This document shows, in pieces, positions 15,884 through 24,519 of a stretch of DNA of 64,000 nt (within the stretch, counting starts at the first letter, position 1; each line of letters starts with the position of its first letter). Below the pieces are notes generated by a model. It was not told where the DNA came from and did no database searches. It saw nothing but the letters and a program-made list of their open reading frames with translations. This DNA is from CBDCFV01 sp963664625 (GTDB taxonomy: Bacteria; Chloroflexota; Dehalococcoidia; Lucifugimonadales; UBA3495), in contig OY761541.1 in assembly GCA_963664625.1 (NCBI GenBank), forward strand, positions 2,914,001-2,978,000. The letters run 5' to 3'. A program made the translations under genes and the position numbers.

Positions 15884-17166
15884 GCCGCTCTTCGCATCGG
15901 CCCCAGCGTTATGGGGAGAACGTCCCCCTTTTCGTCCAGCAGCGTAGCATTGGCATTGCCTTCCACGGCTTCCCGTCCTATTCGGCAGCGTGTCACACCG
16001 GTGAGAGACGGGACCTCGTACATAACGTCCATCAGGGTTTCCTCGATGATGTAGCGCAAGGATCGTGCGCCGGCCTGTTGGGCCAAGGCACGTTCCGCGG
16101 CTGCCTCCAATCCCTCCGGCGTGAACTCCAGTTCAACGCCGTCCATGCCCAACAGGTGGTGGTACTGCTTGACAATGGCGTTTTTGGGCTCTGTCAGGAT
16201 TCTTACCAGCGATTCCAAGTCCAAGGGCTCCATGGTCACGACGACCGGGATTCTCCCCACCAACTCAGGGATAAGACCGAAATGGAGGAGGTCCTCCGGC
16301 GTCACTTGGGCCAAGGGGCCAACGTCGCCGTTGTTGCCCGGGTTTTCCGCCAAAAATCCAAGCCTGGGAGAGCCCGGAGCCATCCTGCGGGCGACGACCT
16401 CATCCAAGCCATCGAAAGCGCCGCCGCAGATGAAGAGGATATTGCGGGTGTCTATCTGCAGGAATTCCTGATGCGGGTGCTTGCGCCCTCCCTGTGGGGG
16501 AACGTTGGCCACGCATCCTTCAATGATCTTCAATAGTTCCTGTTGCACGCCTTCACCGGAGACGTCCCTGGTGATGGACCGGTTGACACCCTCCTTACGG
16601 GCTATCTTGTCCAACTCGTCGATGTATATGATGCCGTGTTCCGCCCGGGACACGTCCCAATCGGCGGCTTGGACCAAGCGGAGCAGGATATTCTCCACGT
16701 CATCGCCAACGTAGCCGGACTCGGTGAGAGAGGTCGCGTCGGAAATGGCGAAAGGGACATCGAGGGTTCGGGCCAGCGTTTCCGCTAGGAGAGTCTTGCC
16801 GCACCCAGTCGGGCCGACAAGCAGGATGTTGGCTTTTTGAAGCTCTACGTCCGGCGGGGTGCGGTTGCTCCAGATTCTTTTGAAGTGGTTATAGACAGCG
16901 ACGCTCAGGATTCTCTTCGCGCGTTCCTGGCCAACCACATAGGCATCAAGGTTGGCGTATATTTCCTGGGGCACAAGAGGACTGGGAGGACTGGGATTGG
17001 GTGTGGGAGCGGGAGGCTCGTCTTCCACCAACGTTCCGAGAATGCGGATGCATCCGTAACAGACGGATGCCTGTCCCTCTCCCGCCATCACTAACCTGGA
17101 CTTGGCCTGCGGCTGTTCGCAGAATGAACAACACCATAGTATCGGTTCGTTTTTGTTGCTGGACAC
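15880..17166 (-). CDS. clpX: ATP-dependent Clp protease ATP-binding subunit ClpX
   Basis: 428 aa from GTG 17166, which follows GAGGAGGGG; ATG 17208 is an alternative without a ribosome site. ClpX unfolds substrates and feeds them to ClpP. Zinc-binding domain: CSFCEQ and CYGCIR. AAA+ core: Walker A VGPTGCGKT, Walker B IIYIDELDKIA, pore and sensor regions, and a C-terminal RYIIEETLMDVMYEVPS. It lies downstream of clpP and tig in the same direction, the usual tig-clpP-clpX order. Confidence 0.94.
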   Translation of the reverse strand: MSSNKNEPILWCCSFCEQPQAKSRLVMAGEGQASVCYGCIRILGTLVEDEPPAPTPNPSPPSPLVPQEIYANLDAYVVGQERAKRILSVAVYNHFKRIWSNRTPPDVELQKANILLVGPTGCGKTLLAETLARTLDVPFAISDATSLTESGYVGDDVENILLRLVQAADWDVSRAEHGIIYIDELDKIARKEGVNRSITRDVSGEGVQQELLKIIEGCVANVPPQGGRKHPHQEFLQIDTRNILFICGGAFDGLDEVVARRMAPGSPRLGFLAENPGNNGDVGPLAQVTPEDLLHFGLIPELVGRIPVVVTMEPLDLESLVRILTEPKNAIVKQYHHLLGMDGVELEFTPEGLEAAAERALAQQAGARSLRYIIEETLMDVMYEVPSLTGVTRCRIGREAVEGNANATLLDEKGDVLPITLGPMRRAA

Positions 17167-17294
17167 CACCCCTCCTCTTCCACACCAACACTGGTGGAGC
17201 CTTGCCATTTTAATTTAAATGGCCGCCATGCGTACTCGCTTCCCGGCATGGTGGCCGGACCGGATTTCCGCCCGGTTGCGTATGTCTTCCGGCG

Positions 17295-18008
17295 TTATGC
17301 CCCCTGCGCCGCCCCCTCCGCCGATGCGGTTGCACCGGACCCAAGAATTTCATCCACCAAGGCGTATTCCACTGCCTGTTCCGCAGTGAGATAGAAGTCC
17401 CTGTCGGTGTCTCGGGCTATCTTGTCGTAATTTTGGCCAGTGTTCTCCGACAAGATAGTCCGAAGCTTGTCTTGCAGGCGAATGATTTCCCTGGCGGCGA
17501 TCTCAATGTCGGACGCTTGGCCCTGGGCTCCACCGATGGGTTGGTGCATGTGGATCGTGGAGTTGGGCAGCACGTACCTCTTTCCTCGCGCGCCGCCCGA
17601 GAGTAGAACGGTGGCCATGCTGGCGGCCATTCCAAGGCAGATAGTGGATACCTCGGGGTTTACCAGTTGCATGGTGTCGTATATGGCCAAGCCGGAGCTG
17701 ATGACTCCGCCAGGGCTGTTGATGTAGATATTGATCCCCCGGTCGGGGTCTTCCCGTTCCAGGTAGAGCAATTGGGCGATGATCAGGTTGGCGACCATGT
17801 CGTTAATGGGCGTGCCGAGAAAGACTATGCGCTCCTTGAGTAGAAGGGAGTAGATGTCGAAGGCCCGCTCACCACGAGGACTGGTCTCCACCACCATGGG
17901 AATGATGTTTTCCGGCACCAGCAAGCCGGAGTTACGGATGTTCTGGACCATGGACTCTGCCTTGTCGCCGGCGGAGTACCGGGACAATGAAGGATCGAAA
18001 TTAAGCAT
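17295..18008 (-). CDS. clpP: ATP-dependent Clp protease proteolytic subunit
   Basis: 237 aa from ATG 18008 (AAGGAG nine bases upstream). Serine peptidase chambers of 14 subunits degrade proteins unfolded by ClpX. Catalytic triad: S in GMAASMATVLL, H in HMHQPIGGAQG, D in ARDTDRDF. The start overlaps the tig stop by eight bases. A long open frame upstream only reads antisense through the REP-bearing tig tail. The C-terminus has a short Ala/Gly/Glu extension. Confidence 0.95.
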   Translation of the reverse strand: MLNFDPSLSRYSAGDKAESMVQNIRNSGLLVPENIIPMVVETSPRGERAFDIYSLLLKERIVFLGTPINDMVANLIIAQLLYLEREDPDRGINIYINSPGGVISSGLAIYDTMQLVNPEVSTICLGMAASMATVLLSGGARGKRYVLPNSTIHMHQPIGGAQGQASDIEIAAREIIRLQDKLRTILSENTGQNYDKIARDTDRDFYLTAEQAVEYALVDEILGSGATASAEGAAQGA

Positions 18009-19452
18009 CTGACTCTGCTCCTTGAGGTTCTGGTGATTCGGATGAGACGGAATCCTGGGGAGATTCGGGCCCCGCTTCAGCTTCCGCGGCCCCTGCCTCC
18101 GGCGGGATTCCCGCCTCCGCAGGAATGACGGGAAGGGGGTCGGGCGCTTCGTTGGACTTCTCAGCATCCTCGGAAGCCCCTTCAACGATCTCTACCAACC
18201 GTTGCAGTACATGCCGGTTGACCAAGGAAGACCTGATAGACTCGCGAGCATTGTCGGTGGAGAAGCTTTGCTCCATCGCCTCCTTCATGTCGCCGGCATT
18301 TTCAAGGGCTGAATCTATCTCTGCTTGAATGTCTTCCGTGGAAACTTCGATTCCTTCGACCTCCGCCAGCTTGCGGAGCACGAGGTAGGTATTAAGCCGC
18401 TCTTCGGCCCTGGGACGCAATTGCTCACGCCATTCTTCATCCGTCTGGCCCACGAAACGCAAGTAGGTGTCGAGGTCCAGCCTTTGATAACTCAAGGCGC
18501 GTTCCCGTTCCTGCTGCATCGATTCCAACTCTCGTTGGTATATCAATGGCGAGGCTTGCACCGAGGCTACCTTGAGTAACTCTTCCAAGCTGCGTTCCTG
18601 GATGTCCCGGTCCGACACGGACTGGGCCGACTCGGTCAACTGTTCCCTGACGTAGTCCCGCAACGCCTCCAGAGTTTCGTACCCGTCTCGAACACCCTTG
18701 GCGAACTCATCGTCTAATTCGGGCAGGTTCTTTTCCTTCACCGAGAGGACTTCCACAGTGAAACGGCATTCCCCTCCCGCATATTCCTCCTGATAATGTT
18801 CCTCAGGGACGCTCAGGGTGAACTCTTTCTCTTGACCGGCGGTCATTCCCTCCAGGTACACAGAGAAGCCGGGCACAGGCAACTCGTTTTCCAACTGCGG
18901 GATGAAATCGACGCCTTGGTCGTCAATCGCGGGTTCACCGTTGATTATGCCGGTGACGTTGAGGCTGAGCAGGTCGCCGAACTGGGCGGCACGTTCCACG
19001 GGTTCCCACGGCCCGGCTTGATACCGGAGTTGCTCCACAACTTCGTCGACCTGCTCATCGGTGACCTCCACCGGCTCTCGTTCCAACCGGATTACACGGA
19101 AGTCACCCAAGTCGACCACCGGTTCCAGGGGCACCACCGCCTTGAAAGAGACCGGCTCGATCTCCAGCAGGTCAAGCTCGGGTTCCATGAAGGCCTGAAT
19201 TTCTTCATCTTTCAGAACCTGGTCCAGGGTCTCCGGGATCATGAACTCCAAGGCTTCCTGGACCAGGGCAGGCCTGCCCACATGGCTTTCGACTATCGAC
19301 CTGGGCGCTTTGCCGCGCCGGAATCCAGGTATCTGGATTCGGCTGACCAGACGACGATAAGAACGCCCGATAAACGGTTCTTCATCCTCCGGTTCCATCT
19401 CCACTACGAGAGTGACTTCGGTAGCACTGGCCGATTCCTTGGTCACGTTCAC
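18001..19452 (-). CDS. tig: Trigger factor with REP-derived C-terminal tail
   Basis: 483 aa ribosome-associated chaperone. Seen: the ribosome-docking motif GFRRGKAP (residues ~44-51), a PPIase-like middle domain (GDLLSLNVTGIINGEP), and a long helical C-domain. GTG 19452 has GGAGAAA upstream. The last ~55 residues are acidic and low-complexity, and include VIPAEAGIPPEAG, which is exactly the translation of a REP palindrome (18103-18130). The chaperone body is complete without this tail. Confidence 0.93.
   Translation of the reverse strand: MNVTKESASATEVTLVVEMEPEDEEPFIGRSYRRLVSRIQIPGFRRGKAPRSIVESHVGRPALVQEALEFMIPETLDQVLKDEEIQAFMEPELDLLEIEPVSFKAVVPLEPVVDLGDFRVIRLEREPVEVTDEQVDEVVEQLRYQAGPWEPVERAAQFGDLLSLNVTGIINGEPAIDDQGVDFIPQLENELPVPGFSVYLEGMTAGQEKEFTLSVPEEHYQEEYAGGECRFTVEVLSVKEKNLPELDDEFAKGVRDGYETLEALRDYVREQLTESAQSVSDRDIQERSLEELLKVASVQASPLIYQRELESMQQERERALSYQRLDLDTYLRFVGQTDEEWREQLRPRAEERLNTYLVLRKLAEVEGIEVSTEDIQAEIDSALENAGDMKEAMEQSFSTDNARESIRSSLVNRHVLQRLVEIVEGASEDAEKSNEAPDPLPVIPAEAGIPPEAGAAEAEAGPESPQDSVSSESPEPQGAESDA
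18103..18130 (-). repeat. REP-like palindrome inside the 3' coding end of tig
   Basis: Core ATTCCCGCCTCCGCAGGAAT at 18107-18126, followed by GACG. Same family as the other REP sites. It is read in frame as VIPAEAGIP by trigger factor. Confidence 0.9.
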
Positions 19453-19537
19453 CGGCGGCTTTCTCCGTTGATTGAGATTGCTTGCGCTCCCGGTCGTTCC
19501 TCATCCGAAAAAGGGAGCCGGGAATCGAAGCGGGGTA

Positions 19538-19546
19538 AGTATAGCA
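19538..19546 (-). promoter_or_regulatory. Extended -10 promoter element upstream of tig
   Basis: On the minus strand the sequence is TGC-TATACT, an extended -10 box about 85 bases before the tig start. The -35 region is weak (TTTTGA-like), as is common with extended -10 promoters. Confidence 0.5.
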
Positions 19547-19566
19547 TAATGCCCCCACCTTCAAAA

Positions 19567-19835
19567 GGTTGCCGGACTGGCGGCAGGCGACTGTGCCGAG
19601 CCAGTCAGCGAGTTGGTCACCCTGCTTGTTTTTATCCTTTTCTTAAAATTTATGTAAATATATTATTAAATTATGTTGACAATTTGAAACACGGATTGTT
19701 ATCGTCACACCACGGGTTGTGGGACGGGGTGGTCGGTAAACGTTGGTCCTTCCCCCCGGATTCTTGGAAGGATACCCTTCCGTCGCATACCGGCGGGTAC
19801 TTGACAGGCTTACCTGATACTGCATTGGAGACACG
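19567..19835. other. Intergenic region between divergent tig and rsmH
   Basis: No gene seen. It holds an AT-rich core (19628-19690) and two TTGACA boxes (19676-19681 and 19801-19806) that could serve the rsmH-ftsA-ftsZ operon. Neither has a clear -10 at standard spacing, so the exact promoter is unresolved. Confidence 0.4.
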
Positions 19836-20891
19836 GTGGTTGTAACGGCGCTGACAACTGAAAACCGCTCCATAACCTTCCGGTATGAAGGCCGCTGGGA
19901 GATTTCATTGCCAGGTGAGGAAGAAACGGTTTTTCACCAGCCGGTCCTCGTACCAGAGGTCTTGCAACAGTTGCGCATTGGTCGCGGCGGCGTCTTTGTT
20001 GATGCAACGGTCGGTGAAGGAGGACATGCCGGCGTGATGCTCCAAGCATCAACGCCGGATGGACGGGTCCTGGGGATAGACCGTGACCCAAGGTCCTTGG
20101 CGAGGGCTTCCGCGACCTTGGCGGGTTCCGGTGACCGGTTTATGCCCGCACAGGGGAACTACGCGGACATGGAGGCCATTGCCGCGGAGAGATCAATCTT
20201 TGCAGTGGACGGCGTTCTGCTGGACCTGGGCTTGTCCTCCAGGCAGCTCGAAGCGCCGGGTTACGGGTTCAGCTTTCAGGTCGACGACCCTCTGGACATG
20301 CGCTTCGATCCCCAATCGCCGTTGTCGGCGGATGACTTGGTCAATACATACTCCGAACAACGATTGACCGACATCATATATGAGTATGGAGAGGAGCCAA
20401 GGGCCAGGCGAATTGCCCAAGCGATAGTGCGAAATCGCCCAATACATGCCTCCAACCAGTTGGCCCGCATCGTGGCCGGCGTCCATAACAAGGGGAGCCT
20501 GAGAGCAAACAAACGGCGAAGGAGTCATCCTGCAACGCGGACTTTTCAAGCTCTTCGTATAGCGGTCAATAACGAATTACACCACGTCGGCCAAGGTTTA
20601 AGCGCAGCCGTGCGGCTTTTGTCTACCGGCGGACGGCTTGTGGTGATCAGCTACCACAGTCTTGAAGACAGAATCGTGAAGCAGACCATGGCCCGGGAAG
20701 CCTCATCGTGTATTTGCCCTCCGGGTTTGCCCGCCCCCTGTGTCCGTGGATCATTCTGTGGCCATGAGCCATCTGTGAAATTGGTGAACCGCCCCGGTAG
20801 TCGCAAGAAAACAATCAGGCCCTCTTCGGAGGAAATTAAATCGAACCCGCGAAGCCGCAGCGCACGGATGCGGGTGGCGGAACGGCTTTGA
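19836..20891 (+). CDS. rsmH: 16S rRNA (cytosine-1402 N4)-methyltransferase
   Basis: 351 aa. RsmH methylates N4 of C1402 in 16S rRNA near the P site. Motifs: HQPVLVPEVL, FVDATVGEGGHAGVML (SAM binding), GIDRDP, LDLGLSSRQLE, GFSFQVDDPLDMR, FQALRIAVNNEL, and VISYHSLEDRIVKQ. The start is GTG 19836 after GGAG. It opens a reduced division cluster with ftsA and ftsZ; mraZ, ftsL, pbp and mur genes are absent here. Confidence 0.94.
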   Translation: MVVTALTTENRSITFRYEGRWEISLPGEEETVFHQPVLVPEVLQQLRIGRGGVFVDATVGEGGHAGVMLQASTPDGRVLGIDRDPRSLARASATLAGSGDRFMPAQGNYADMEAIAAERSIFAVDGVLLDLGLSSRQLEAPGYGFSFQVDDPLDMRFDPQSPLSADDLVNTYSEQRLTDIIYEYGEEPRARRIAQAIVRNRPIHASNQLARIVAGVHNKGSLRANKRRRSHPATRTFQALRIAVNNELHHVGQGLSAAVRLLSTGGRLVVISYHSLEDRIVKQTMAREASSCICPPGLPAPCVRGSFCGHEPSVKLVNRPGSRKKTIRPSSEEIKSNPRSRSARMRVAERL

Positions 20892-20925
20892 CGGCGCAGA
20901 GGCGAATCAACCCAACCCCCTCCAC

Positions 20926-20952
20926 GTCATTCCCACGCAGGCGGGAATGACG
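20926..20952 (+). repeat. REP-like palindrome between rsmH and ftsA
   Basis: Core ATTCCCACGCAGGCGGGAAT at 20929-20948, with CGTC before it and GACG after it, so both outer arms are kept and the repeat is fully palindromic. Confidence 0.9.
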
Positions 20953-20987
20953 TCCGGGGGCAAGATTGAGAGGACGGTAACACCTTG

Positions 20988-22271
20988 ATGAGAGAAACGT
21001 TTTACACGGCCGTTGACATTGGCAACAGCAAAGTATTGTCCATCGTCTCCAGAATTGGCCCGGATGGCTCCCTGAAGATTCTGGGAACGGGAGTGGTTGC
21101 CTCTCAGGGTATGCAAAAAGGCCGCATTGAGAACATCGAAGAGGTCAAAACGGCGGTCGGCATATCATTGGACGATGCTCAGCGGTACCTCGGACAGGGC
21201 ATTATCACCGATGCCTACGTAAGCGTCAGCGGCACTCATACTCGTTGCTTGAACAACAAGCAAATGCTGGATAACCCCGGTGATGACGGGGACGTAACCT
21301 CCAGTAGCTTGGACGAGTTGATCCAGGGCACTGTTCCTGAAGTTAGACCGGACGAGGAATTGTTGCACATCATCCCGATCGGTTACGAGGTAGACGGTCT
21401 GACGGCGGTGCGGAACCCTTCGGGTTTGCACGCCAGGCAGGTCAACGTTCAATCCCACATCGTCGTTGGTGAAGCCTCCGCGCTGACAAACACCATAAGG
21501 GCGGTTGAAGCGAACAAGGTTTCGGTCAGCAGCTTGGTGCTGGGGTCCATTGCGTCGGCGGAAACGACCCTTACGGCCGACGAAAAAGAGATGGGCGTAG
21601 TGCTGGTGGACATCGGCGCCGGCGTCACCGATGTGGTGATATACCGACAAGGCAGCCCGTGGTATTCATGCGTGATCCCGGTGGGCGGCAACCAGATGAC
21701 CAGAGACTTGGCCGTGTCCATGCGGGTCCCCTACTACCTGGCCGAAGAAATCAAGGTCAAGTGGGGCCACGCCATGCCGCAGATGATGCACTCTGACGAG
21801 GATGTGGTAGTGCCCAGCTTCCAAGGCCAACCCAAGCGCATAGTCAGGAGACAGTCTATGTGCGGACCGTTGTATGAGCGAACGCTGGAGTTGTTCAAAC
21901 TGATCTTGCTGCGAATACGGCAGTCGGGGTTGCGCCAACTGCCCACCGGCGGCTTGGTAATCACCGGAGGTTGTGCGGAAATGCCCGGTATCCAGGAACT
22001 CGTGGCCAAAAACCTGAGCTGCCCCGTGCGAATAGCATGTCCAACGGGAATTGTCGGACTGCCCAGCCAATTGCAGAAGCCCGGTATGTCCGCCGGCATT
22101 GGACTGCTGCTTTGGGGCATTAAACATCAAGGTGAAAGTCGTACTTACCGCGACGGGGACCGACCCGTAAAGCGACATAAAAACGATGACAGGTCCGCGA
22201 AACCGCATAAAAGCCTGCGCGAGCGCTTGTGGAGTGGTCGTCGGAAGGAGCAGAAAGTGACGGTGGAGTGA
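20988..22271 (+). CDS. ftsA: Cell division protein FtsA
   Basis: 427 aa actin-fold ATPase that tethers FtsZ to the membrane. Seen: phosphate-1 loop (AVDIGNSKVLS), the SHS2 1C insertion region, phosphate-2 (VLVDIGAGVTDVVIY), adenosine loop (GGLVITGGCAEMPG), and a C-terminal basic amphipathic helix (SLRERLWSGRRKEQK) that should bind the membrane. ATG 20988 or TTG 20985 are equally possible starts. The ftsZ gene follows 54 bases later. Confidence 0.92.
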   Translation: MRETFYTAVDIGNSKVLSIVSRIGPDGSLKILGTGVVASQGMQKGRIENIEEVKTAVGISLDDAQRYLGQGIITDAYVSVSGTHTRCLNNKQMLDNPGDDGDVTSSSLDELIQGTVPEVRPDEELLHIIPIGYEVDGLTAVRNPSGLHARQVNVQSHIVVGEASALTNTIRAVEANKVSVSSLVLGSIASAETTLTADEKEMGVVLVDIGAGVTDVVIYRQGSPWYSCVIPVGGNQMTRDLAVSMRVPYYLAEEIKVKWGHAMPQMMHSDEDVVVPSFQGQPKRIVRRQSMCGPLYERTLELFKLILLRIRQSGLRQLPTGGLVITGGCAEMPGIQELVAKNLSCPVRIACPTGIVGLPSQLQKPGMSAGIGLLLWGIKHQGESRTYRDGDRPVKRHKNDDRSAKPHKSLRERLWSGRRKEQKVTVE

Positions 22272-22325
22272 GGGTTGAAGGACCGTCGTAACCTAAAGAC
22301 TAATAAGTGACTCGGGAGGGAAACC

Positions 22326-23480
22326 ATGGTATTGGAAAACTCGGGCTATTGGGAACCTACACTGGGCAATATGGACCCTTTAGGCAAGTTGCCGGAAGTC
22401 GGTGTAGGAGTGCCCCATCTCAAGGTCGTGGGTATAGGTGGGGGTGGCAGCAACGCCGTGAGTCGAATGTTCAAGGAGAAGTTGCCGGTCGTCGAATACT
22501 ACGCCATCAACACCGATGCCCAACACTTGTTCCGGTGCGACGTATCCCATCGTATCTCCATTGGCAGTGATTTGACCCGTGGCTTGGGCGCGGGCGCCCA
22601 GCCTGACCTGGGCAGACAGGCCGCGGAAGAGAGCCGCCATGAAATCGAACAAGCCCTGGACGGGGCCGATATGGTCTTCCTTGCCGTGGGTATGGGTGGC
22701 GGCACCGGCACCGGGGCCTCTCCGGTTGTGGCCCAGATCGCCAAAGAGTCGGGCGCATTGACCATTGGTGTGGTCAGCAAGCCCTTCTCATTCGAGGCCA
22801 ATACCCGCCGCAAGAATGCGGAAGAAGGAATAGCCCGCCTCAAGGACCATGTAGATACGTTGGTCGTCATCCCCAACGACCGGCTCTTGACGATGAACGA
22901 ACACGGTGAACAGACCTTTACCTGGGAAGACGCCTTGAAGACGGCCGACTCGGTCCTGCAGCAGGCGATCCAGGCCATCGCGGAAGTCGTGACCGTTCCC
23001 GGGGAGATCAACGTGGACTTCGCGGACGTTAAGACCATCCTCAGCAACGCTGGGCCGGCATGGCTGGCTATTGGCCGCGGCAAGGGCGAAAACCGCGCCG
23101 TCGAGGCGGCCAAGATGGCCACCAAGAGTCCCTTGCTGGATATAGCCATGGACGGGGCCAAGCGTATTCTGTTCGTGGTGGGCGGCGGAGCGACACTTAG
23201 CTTGAAAGAAGTCCAGGACGCCGCCAACGTCATCCAGGACATGTCGGACCCCGAAGCGAACATCATCTTTGGGACTAGCCGCGACCCCAAGCTGGAGGAC
23301 GAAGTGAAAATCACCATGGTTGCCGCCTCGTTCCCCGTAATGCAAGACCTGAGCCATGGCAGGCACGCCGACCTGGACCGGCTGTTGCAGGACGTCATCC
23401 CGGAAAGCGAAGAAGAACTGGACGTTCCCAGCTTCTTGAGGCGTCAGTCCTCTTCTCGGAACAGGGGCTTTTTCCGTTAG
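22326..23480 (+). CDS. ftsZ: Cell division GTPase FtsZ
   Basis: 384 aa tubulin homologue forming the division ring. Seen: GGGGSNAV near residue 38, the tubulin signature GGGTGTGASPVVA, the T7 loop in VDFADVKTILSNAG, and the C-terminal partner-binding peptide DVPSFLRRQ. ATG 22326 follows GGGAGGG. The linker between core and tail is short. Two hairpin terminators follow. Confidence 0.96.
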   Translation: MVLENSGYWEPTLGNMDPLGKLPEVGVGVPHLKVVGIGGGGSNAVSRMFKEKLPVVEYYAINTDAQHLFRCDVSHRISIGSDLTRGLGAGAQPDLGRQAAEESRHEIEQALDGADMVFLAVGMGGGTGTGASPVVAQIAKESGALTIGVVSKPFSFEANTRRKNAEEGIARLKDHVDTLVVIPNDRLLTMNEHGEQTFTWEDALKTADSVLQQAIQAIAEVVTVPGEINVDFADVKTILSNAGPAWLAIGRGKGENRAVEAAKMATKSPLLDIAMDGAKRILFVVGGGATLSLKEVQDAANVIQDMSDPEANIIFGTSRDPKLEDEVKITMVAASFPVMQDLSHGRHADLDRLLQDVIPESEEELDVPSFLRRQSSSRNRGFFR

Positions 23481-23485
23481 ACTTC

Positions 23486-23523
23486 AAACGGCGTTCCGGC
23501 ACCTCGCAGGGACGCCGCCGTTT
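23486..23523 (+). terminator. Hairpin after ftsZ
   Basis: Arms AAACGGCGT (23486-23494) and ACGCCGCCGTTT (23512-23523), with a three-base bulge, lie six bases after the ftsZ stop. A-tract before and T-tract after fit a bidirectional intrinsic terminator. Confidence 0.6.
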
Positions 23524-23623
23524 ATCAGTTCATCCCCTTAGAGGAATATTCTCGGATGCCTGAGAGCAGCACTACTAACGCTATTTAGCAACAATTAATA
23601 TCTGGGCGCCGAGAACCTTGTTG

Positions 23624-23657
23624 AGGCCGTCCCGTTACGGGGCGGCCTTTTTATTTT
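23624..23657 (+). terminator. Strong intrinsic terminator between ftsZ and nrdR
   Basis: AGGCCGTCCCG (23624-23634), loop TTA, CGGGGCGGCCT (23638-23648), then TTTTATTTT. It is a textbook rho-independent terminator that isolates nrdR from the division genes. Confidence 0.85.
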
Positions 23658-23816
23658 GCAGGCGGCCGCACCGGTCTCTGCTACGCTGGGCCTGCTTCGG
23701 CGACAGGCGGCGCGTGGTTGGAGCCCGCACGGTGCCCATAATCGAAAAGGTCTTTCGGGGGGCGGAAATCGCCGGTTTCATATTGACTAGGCCGGGGGTA
23801 GATAATACAATTCCGA

Positions 23817-23863
23817 CTACGATATGTTGTAGTTTGACATAATATGTACGCACTATATGGTAT
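23817..23863 (+). promoter_or_regulatory. Tandem NrdR-box-like sites overlapping the nrdR promoter
   Basis: Two 16-base elements, CTACGATATGTTGTAG (23817-23832, 10/16 match to ACACWATATATWGTGT) and ACGCACTATATGGTAT (23848-23863, 12/16), start 31 bases apart, the three-helical-turn spacing typical of NrdR box pairs. TTGACA lies at 23834-23839 between them, and the probable -10 (TATGGT, 23856-23861) is inside the second box. This points to NrdR autorepression. Confidence 0.6.
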
Positions 23864-23904
23864 TTTCGGAATAATTCGGAACTTATTCTAAACTTTGTTC
23901 AATT

Positions 23905-24519
23905 ATGCGTTGCCCCCACTGCTCACACGGCGACTCCAAGGTAACCGACTCCAGGGTCGTCGAAGCCGGAATCCGGCGTCGAAGGGAGTGCCAGAGTTGC
24001 GGCCTGAGGTTTACGACTTACGAGCGGGTCCAGTCGACGGCCCTCATGGTGTCAAAACAGGACAACCGGCGCGAGGAGTTCAACCGGGACAAGGTGATTC
24101 AGGGCATTCGCAAAGCGTGCACCAAGCGCCCCATATCGTCCCGCACCATCGAGAAGATGGCAGAGGACGTGGAATCGGAGTTGCAACACTTGGGACATGC
24201 GGAGGTCCCTTCCTCCATCATCGGGGCCATGGTGATAGAGCGGTTGAAGGACTTGGACCGCGTGGCGTACATTCGATACGCCAGCGTGTACCGGGATTTT
24301 CAGGACATCGAGAGTTTCGAGCAGGCGGTGAACGAATTAAGGGAAGAGAACACCCAACTGCCCTTGATGGATACCAGTCCCGCCGAGCCCAAGAGAAGAG
24401 GCCGCCGGGCTGCCAGTGCCTCCGGCGGCAACGATACGGTGAAAAATAGCCGTGGCGGCGTCAAACGTCGCTCCGGGCAACCTGGTGAAAAGGGAGGAAC
24501 CACTCTTGAAGAGCGATAG
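23905..24519 (+). CDS. nrdR: Transcriptional repressor NrdR with basic C-terminal extension
   Basis: 204 aa. NrdR senses dATP/ATP through an ATP cone and represses ribonucleotide reductase genes. N-terminal zinc ribbon: MRCPHCSHGDSKVTDSR with ECQSCGLRFTTYER. The ATP-cone begins near residue 48 (MVSKQDNRREEFNRDKVIQG). Typical NrdR is ~150 aa; here ~50 additional basic, low-complexity residues follow (KRRGRRAASASGG). There is no Shine-Dalgarno before ATG 23905. The target gene nrdJ lies 2 kb downstream with matching operator boxes. Confidence 0.93.
   Translation: MRCPHCSHGDSKVTDSRVVEAGIRRRRECQSCGLRFTTYERVQSTALMVSKQDNRREEFNRDKVIQGIRKACTKRPISSRTIEKMAEDVESELQHLGHAEVPSSIIGAMVIERLKDLDRVAYIRYASVYRDFQDIESFEQAVNELREENTQLPLMDTSPAEPKRRGRRAASASGGNDTVKNSRGGVKRRSGQPGEKGGTTLEER

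Noticed and set aside
18009..18185. N-terminally extended ClpP starting at 18185
   Set aside because: The extension only reads antisense through the REP-bearing tig tail; ATG 18008 has a ribosome site and matches family length.
23415..23470. REP-like peptide SFLRRQ at the FtsZ C-terminus
   Set aside because: DVPSFLRRQ is the conserved FtsZ tail and the DNA lacks the REP palindrome.
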